Source of the DNA: Parasalinivibrio latis
Lineage (GTDB): Bacteria > Pseudomonadota > Gammaproteobacteria > Enterobacterales > Vibrionaceae
NCBI RefSeq assembly: GCF_036825535.1
Contig: NZ_CP098814.1
Location: forward strand, 1 to 25,782
DNA length: 25,782 nt
Direction of reading: 5' to 3'
Each line of letters opens with the position of its first letter. Position 1 is the first letter of the stretch. Below the pieces are notes generated by a model, which was not told where the DNA came from, made no database searches, and saw only the letters and a program-made list of their open reading frames with translations. The position numbers and the translations under genes were made by a program. Below, in pieces: positions 21,981 through 25,782 of this stretch.

Positions 21981-22601
21981 TGTTCTGTCTCTGCGGTTCG
22001 GTAGGCTGTAATTTTAGTTGTGTGGCCTGTCTGCTATGTCTGAGTATCAATACTTTTCCGTCCGGTAAACACCGGTTTTTCCCGCACAGAAAAAAAGAAA
22101 AACACGCGAAGCGTTAGGGGTAAACAAAATGACCCTATTCCCTACCCTGATCTGGTACCTGGCATGTCCGGGATATTCGACCGTTTAATCCGGACAGGAC
22201 AAAAAGGTATCTATGACGGGGGCTGGGTGATGCAACACTAATGCGTTAGCGTCAATCAATTTCCGTACCGCCTTTTGATACTTATTGTTGGCTTTTCAAC
22301 GTGGTGCTTTATCAGGTGCGATTGTTTTGCGACAGATTAGTTTGGGCTGGGCATAGTCGCACGGTTCGCCAGTACCGCTGCAGGTCAGGGCGTCACTCCT
22401 TTCCGTTTCTGTGCTGGTTTGCGAATGTAAGATTTACATTTCATACCTGACAGCACAGCTGTTCTTACATCACCCGTAAGCCTTAACCTGCTTATTATTG
22501 CTGCCGTAGCCGGGCGGCAATACGTCCCCGTCAAGACGGCATCACGTTGTCACGTACCCTTTTCTTTCTTCGCCGGTTGGCGATGGCCTCCCATTTTTTT
22601 T
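21981..22601. other. Non-coding stretch with inverted repeats
   Basis: About 620 bp without a convincing frame. TGTCCGG (22165-22171) and CCGGACA (22190-22196) form a 7-bp dyad. CTGTGCTG (22409-22416) and CAGCACAG (22451-22458) enclose the palindrome AATGTAA/TTACATT. The RNase T2 promoter should lie near the left end. A transfer origin was considered, but no relaxase gene or known nic core supports it. Confidence 0.45.
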
Positions 22602-22709
22602 ATGTCGCTGGCGTGGGGATACCCGCAACGACCAGGTCAGGTACGCTTCCTGAAATTTGCGATGTGGTTCAATGGGGACGAGTTGATATGACCCCAGCGA
22701 AGGGGCAGA

Positions 22710-22841
22710 ATGAAAGGTCTATTCTGGTTCATTCCTATGTCGGTGGTTGTTGCTGCAACAACAAGTACCGCTTTCTTCTACACGTCCCTGTCTCTGATAG
22801 GCGCTGTCCTTATGTCATTTGTCTGCAACATACGAACATAA
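22710..22841 (+). CDS. Candidate 43-residue membrane peptide
   Basis: The ATG at 22710 has AGGGG 5 nt before it. The product begins MKGLFWFIPMSVVVAATTST, has two hydrophobic stretches (about 4-17 and 22-38, FFYTSLSLIGAVLMSF) and ends CNIRT. It could be a small membrane protein, or the leader of a lost gene. A shorter frame, 22602-22691 (MSLAWGYPQRPGQVRFLKFA...), stops 18 bp upstream and would be coupled. A 107-codon frame in another phase overlaps both, and I judge that one less likely because it is cysteine-rich and has no ribosome site. Confidence 0.35.
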   Translation: MKGLFWFIPMSVVVAATTSTAFFYTSLSLIGAVLMSFVCNIRT

Positions 22842-22984
22842 CGGATCATTCATCCGGCGCATTGTGCTGAACATGGCGTTGCGATCAGTTTGTGTAGTTT
22901 GGTGACTTGAGAGGCTTAATATTTACATATTTAGGTTGATTTGTGTCGGATTACATCCCAATAATTAATTGTTATATAACCATA

Positions 22985-24397
22985 TCATAGTGAGCCACCT
23001 TGTTTTCTATAGTTGTTTATTGCCACTATTGATTCATTTAACACTTCCTTAACAGTCTCACTGTCCTCTACCGCCAAAGCAGCTTGAATATCAGGCAGTA
23101 GTTCCTCCCCATTCTTGTACAATTTATTTTTAATGAAAAAAGCGGAATAAATAATGCAATTGTCATCCTTTAACCCCTCTCTAGCTATATTTATAGCTAT
23201 ATTTATAATATTTTTATTACTAGATGAAAAATCTGTACTCATTCGGTTTAATCCTGATATTATTTCGCAGTGCAATAGAAAGGTATCCATTGATAAATAT
23301 GCGGTCTCGATTTTTTTCATCCCATCCACGGTAACTATCCCTATATATTTCAGTGCATCTAAGGCGGAACTTTTATGATTGAAAGAGTTATTTTCATTTA
23401 AAGCAAAACCTGTTAAGAACTCAATGGAATCCTCTTGCCCTATCTGGGCAATAGATTTTGCAGTGGCAGTTGCTAAATTATCTTCTTTAGAATTCACATC
23501 ATCAATTGAAATTCCAGAAAATAAGTTTTTTAACTTAGGTAACGCTGGTGAATATTTTACTCCTCTTTGCCCAATTGCAGTAACAGCAATTATTTTTTCA
23601 TCAATGTTACCATGCTCAACCTCAGCTAATAGTCCAGATAAAATCCTATCGCTTGCTGATGTTTCTTTTTCGATCTTTGTCATCGATAACGTTAAACCTG
23701 AAATCTCCTTTTGAATTGCCAGTTTTGACTTTGTAATGTCTTCTTCATATTTTTTTATAGTGTTGCTAATGGTATTGCTAAGCTCCTGTATTCTATTCAG
23801 TTCTTCATCGGTGTTGTTTGCGATCTTATTTACTTTTAACAATTGATTTGAAATATCGAGTCTTGCTTGTTCGAGCTCTTGTTCTAATTTTTTTAACATG
23901 TCATCTGACTTCGTATTAGCATTAATAATTGAATCATTTAATTGATTAGCAGTACTTTTTGATGTCTCTTTTATTTTTGTTAATTGAGTTGATATTTCTT
24001 CTCTCGCTTTATTCAGCTCCTCGTTTAAACTGATTAAGAATGTCTCTGACTTTGAATTTAGATGTTCAATAGATTCATCAATTCTTCTTTTTAATTCATT
24101 CACTAAATAAGTGGTTTTTCCCGCCTCTACATTAGCTTTTATTATGGTTAAACGCACTTCTTCTTCTAATGGTGAAATTCTTTCTTTTACTAATGTGTCA
24201 ATGCTGCTATTGACGCTTTGTGGGATTAAAAGAAATAATCCAAAAGAGCTTAAAATGGTCACGAAAACACCTATTACAGTTAGGCGGTTTTTTTCCCATT
24301 CAGTTATTTCCTTTTTAACTTCATTAATGACTCCCAACTTCACTAAATTATATAATTCGGTTTTAGATAAATTACCACTTGAAAATTCGTCCTTCAT
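22985..24397 (-). CDS. Membrane-anchored coiled-coil protein with HEAT-like C-terminus
   Basis: The ATG at 24397 (GGA about 5 nt upstream) gives 470 residues; a TTG at 24406 is also possible. A short cytoplasmic N-terminus is followed by one membrane segment at about 39-59 (LTVIGVFVTILSSFGLFLLI). A long coiled coil of about 160 residues follows, rich in Glu, Lys, Asn and Ser, with repeats such as LNEELNKAREEISTQL and LEQELEQARLDISNQL. From about 245 to 465 there are helical pairs resembling HEAT repeats (IIAVTAIGQRGVKYSPALPKL, SIAQIGQEDSIEFLTGFAL, SSALDALKYIGIV). The gene is AT-rich and stands alone. I recognise no named family. The design suggests a scaffold or sensor at the inner membrane, possibly defence-related. 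Confidence 0.75.
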   Translation of the reverse strand: MKDEFSSGNLSKTELYNLVKLGVINEVKKEITEWEKNRLTVIGVFVTILSSFGLFLLIPQSVNSSIDTLVKERISPLEEEVRLTIIKANVEAGKTTYLVNELKRRIDESIEHLNSKSETFLISLNEELNKAREEISTQLTKIKETSKSTANQLNDSIINANTKSDDMLKKLEQELEQARLDISNQLLKVNKIANNTDEELNRIQELSNTISNTIKKYEEDITKSKLAIQKEISGLTLSMTKIEKETSASDRILSGLLAEVEHGNIDEKIIAVTAIGQRGVKYSPALPKLKNLFSGISIDDVNSKEDNLATATAKSIAQIGQEDSIEFLTGFALNENNSFNHKSSALDALKYIGIVTVDGMKKIETAYLSMDTFLLHCEIISGLNRMSTDFSSSNKNIINIAINIAREGLKDDNCIIYSAFFIKNKLYKNGEELLPDIQAALAVEDSETVKEVLNESIVAINNYRKQGGSL

Positions 24398-24647
24398 GAT
24401 GTCCAAAGCTAAAGATAATAAAAATAGTTATCAAATTATTAGTTAAATCTATGGGAATTAGCGATTCAAAAATGAGATTAAATAACAACATATACTCGCA
24501 ATTACTGCGTCGGTTAGTGGCTTCTTCGAGGCAATACCACGTCAGTCTTTCTTGTTATCTCTTTTCATTTTATAAAACTCAGTTTTCCATCTGATTATAT
24601 GATGAAATATATGATTTATATCAATAAGTTAGTCCTAACACTGGTGG

Positions 24648-24693
24648 TACAACAAGAAGTACCCATCAATGTTTGGTGAGTACTTCTGTTGTA
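24648..24693 (+). promoter_or_regulatory. Stem-loop directly upstream of a ribosome binding site
   Basis: TACAACAAGAAGTAC (24648-24662) pairs with GTACTTCTGTTGTA (24680-24693), leaving one bulged base and a 17-nt loop. TGGAG, the ribosome site of the gene starting at 24704, follows immediately, so the stem could stabilise the mRNA or control translation. Confidence 0.6.
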
Positions 24694-24703
24694 TGGAGTG
24701 CTT

Positions 24704-25030
24704 ATGAGCGAAAAAGTAAAAGGGTCTACAGTTGTCGGCGGTATTGGAGCAGCAGCTACTGGAGCTACGGCTGCATCGACAGCATCTGCTGTAGTGGGTG
24801 GTTCAGCGGCTACTATTATGTCAGCCACTGCTGGGACTACTGGTGCGGCATTGGCTGCTACGGCTGGTACAGCAGGCACCGCCGGTGGTGCCGCAATAGC
24901 GTCAGGGATGGCTTCAATTGGTGGTGCTGTTGGTGGAGGAATGGCTGCGGGTGCTGTAATTACTGCTGCAGCGCCAGTAGCGGCGATTGCTGCTATTGGT
25001 TATGGTCTATTCAAGTTATTTGAAGACTGA
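24704..25030 (+). CDS. Gly/Ala-rich hydrophobic protein, possible glycine-zipper or bacteriocin-like
   Basis: The start is ATG 24704 with TGGAG upstream; earlier in-frame codons lie across the stem-loop. The 108-residue product is mostly Gly, Ala, Thr, Ser and Val with many GxxxG and AxxxG spacings (GGIGAAATGATAAST, AATAGTAGTAGGAAIASG). It forms several membrane-compatible stretches and ends GYGLFKLFED, with charge only at the ends. Such glycine-zipper chains occur in pore-forming microcins, phage tail or toxin segments and some membrane proteins. A VVGG at residues 10-13 resembles the end of a double-glycine leader, but the leader would be short. No transport or immunity gene is adjacent. 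The function is not known, and a terminator follows. Confidence 0.6.
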   Translation: MSEKVKGSTVVGGIGAAATGATAASTASAVVGGSAATIMSATAGTTGAALAATAGTAGTAGGAAIASGMASIGGAVGGGMAAGAVITAAAPVAAIAAIGYGLFKLFED

Positions 25031-25052
25031 GCCTGACTCTATATTCGAATTC

Positions 25053-25078
25053 AAGGCCGCGAATGCGGTCTTGTTTAT
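25053..25078 (+). terminator. Intrinsic terminator
   Basis: AAGGCCGC pairs with GCGGTCTT (one G-U pair) across GAAT, followed by GTTTATTT, 22 bp after the Gly/Ala-rich gene. Confidence 0.7.
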
Positions 25079-25197
25079 TTCAGGGATAAGTGAAAAGGGC
25101 TGTTTTGTGTTCGACAAGCCATTTTTAATGCACTATAACTGATTTTTTATATTATATATTTATAATTCCCGTCGATTTACAATTGCTTAGGTTCGCT

Positions 25198-25509
25198 ATG
25201 TATACCTTTACGAAATCACAACTAGAAAGCCTTACACAAGATGCTGCTGCTGAAAGGAGTGTAAACAAGCGATTTACCACCCTCCCCTCAACTCGGGAGT
25301 TCGTTTTGGTAGAAACTGAAGGAGCTCCACGTCTTTTATTCCAAGATAGCCTCACACCCAGTGATTACTACAATATCTGGATTAACGGGGAAGCTTCATA
25401 TGGTCCAAAAACCTTAGACAATGCGGCATCACTTCCAAAATTGTGCTCACAGGACGAAGCGGAACAGTTTATTAGGTCTCAGCTAGCTAACTACCGTAAC
25501 CACAAATAA
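25198..25509 (+). CDS. Hypothetical protein, unknown
   Basis: The ATG at 25198 (AGG about 7 nt upstream) gives 103 residues; a start at 25183 is weaker. The product begins MYTFTKSQLESLTQDAAAER and continues with STREFVLVETEGAPRLLFQD, DYYNIWINGEASYGPKTLDN and a helical end (QDEAEQFIRSQLANYRNHK). There is no signal or membrane segment and one cysteine. It looks like a small soluble alpha/beta protein. I do not recognise a family. It is preceded by an AT-rich promoter-like stretch (25140-25170) and followed by a terminator hairpin, so it is its own transcription unit. Confidence 0.6.
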   Translation: MYTFTKSQLESLTQDAAAERSVNKRFTTLPSTREFVLVETEGAPRLLFQDSLTPSDYYNIWINGEASYGPKTLDNAASLPKLCSQDEAEQFIRSQLANYRNHK

Positions 25510-25516
25510 CCAAGAG

Positions 25517-25538
25517 CCCCTATTTCTGTAAATAGGGG
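25517..25538. terminator. Hairpin between convergent genes
   Basis: CCCCTATTT and AAATAGGGG form a perfect 9-bp stem with a CTGT loop, 8 bp after the plus-strand gene and 10 bp before the end of the minus-strand gene. U-runs are weak on both sides. Confidence 0.6.
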
Positions 25539-25547
25539 TCCTGATTA

Positions 25548-25782
25548 TCAGTTTTCCAACGCCTCACTCATCGCCTGCCCAAACTTAGCCATAAACGCAG
25601 CATCCATAGCCCTGCCGCTCTGCATAAGTTGCGCTGAATACATCATCATGCCGTTCAGCTCTTCAACAGAAGGGTTTCCACTTTGTCCTGGCTCAAACTG
25701 GGCAACCAGGTCGTAGATCAGTTCAGCCTTGTCATTTGGGCTTTTTTCCCCGGCTAGTTTCTGGCGTTCAGCTTCTTCTTCC
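25548..25782 (-). CDS. C-terminal part of a protein running off the right edge
   Basis: A minus-strand frame is open from the right edge to TGA at 25548-25550, giving the last 77 residues. The visible part starts with a charged helix (EEEAERQKLAGEKSPNDKAE) and continues IYDLVAQFEPGQSGNPSVEE, then a methionine-rich helix (LNGMMMYSAQLMQSG) and FMAKFGQAMSEALEN at the end. It is polar and helical with no cysteine. I do not recognise it. A structural or nucleic-acid-associated plasmid protein is possible, but the missing N-terminal part would be needed to say more. The steady codon use and Met/Gln-rich helices argue for a real gene. Confidence 0.65.
   Translation of the reverse strand, partial: EEEAERQKLAGEKSPNDKAELIYDLVAQFEPGQSGNPSVEELNGMMMYSAQLMQSGRAMDAAFMAKFGQAMSEALEN

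Noticed and set aside
22165..22458. Inverted repeats considered as a transfer origin (oriT)
   Set aside because: No relaxase or accessory transfer gene in the window and no recognised nic core.
22547..22870. 107-codon plus-strand frame
   Set aside because: Cysteine-rich product without a ribosome site, overlapping better small frames in another phase.
24616..24879. 87-codon minus-strand Ala/Pro-rich frame
   Set aside because: It is the reverse-strand shadow of the Gly/Ala-rich gene, open because of that gene's composition.
1..25782. CRISPR arrays, tRNA and rRNA genes
   Set aside because: No regularly spaced palindromic repeat-spacer units and no tRNA or rRNA signature sequences were seen; the only regular repeats are the iterons.

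Overview
This window looks like part of a plasmid from a marine gammaproteobacterium, most likely one of the Vibrionaceae. The host is inferred from gene types, start-site signals and codon use; no marker gene settles it. There is no rRNA, tRNA or core metabolism. What is visible is a replication and partition backbone followed by a long accessory region.

Left end (1-4656), backbone. A Rep_3-type replication initiator runs off the left edge on the minus strand. Upstream of it lies an iteron origin with six repeats spaced every 21-22 bp, an AT-rich segment and a DnaA-box-like site. Reading the other way are parA and parB of the P1 type, then a 95-bp site with the hexamer/heptamer box layout of a P1-type parS, and a serine resolvase that probably resolves plasmid multimers.

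4657-7519, small-gene and repeat region. It holds a zinc-ribbon protein, a 95-residue membrane protein and an unannotated 45-residue acidic protein with a duplicated NPNND motif. Two gapless 267-bp direct repeats (about 93% identical by eye) bracket the last two genes. A perfect 16-bp-arm hairpin and a long imperfect palindrome follow.

7520-10532, defence. A SIR2-domain protein and a HerA-type ATPase form a tightly coupled pair, which is the known SIR2-HerA anti-phage architecture. It is AT-rich compared with the backbone.

10533-14021, accessory. The order is a perfect 54-bp palindrome, a second serine recombinase, two 17-bp direct repeats, and a strong promoter driving a predicted structured RNA of about 185 nt. 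The terminator of that RNA overlaps the 3' end of an opposing gene that may encode a BECR-fold nuclease toxin, which has a partner gene upstream. Next comes a nested inverted-repeat leader that can hide the ribosome binding site of a two-gene operon.

14022-18462. Two convergent single-pass membrane proteins are followed by a LexA-controlled umuDC operon, an unidentified 133-residue protein, a 49-residue unannotated protein and a divergent small-RNA candidate.

18463-21980, minus strand. An overlapping operon encodes a membrane-anchored P-loop ATPase, a secreted helical protein and a YdjM-type membrane protein, with a type IV prepilin-like protein close behind. A secreted RNase T2 lies upstream. 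This combination looks like an envelope-associated system, but its job is not known.

21981-25782. About 700 bp without a convincing gene precede a candidate 43-residue membrane peptide. Then come a 470-residue membrane coiled-coil protein with a HEAT-like C-terminus, a Gly/Ala-rich hydrophobic protein preceded by a stem-loop, a 103-residue unknown protein and the C-terminal part of another gene.
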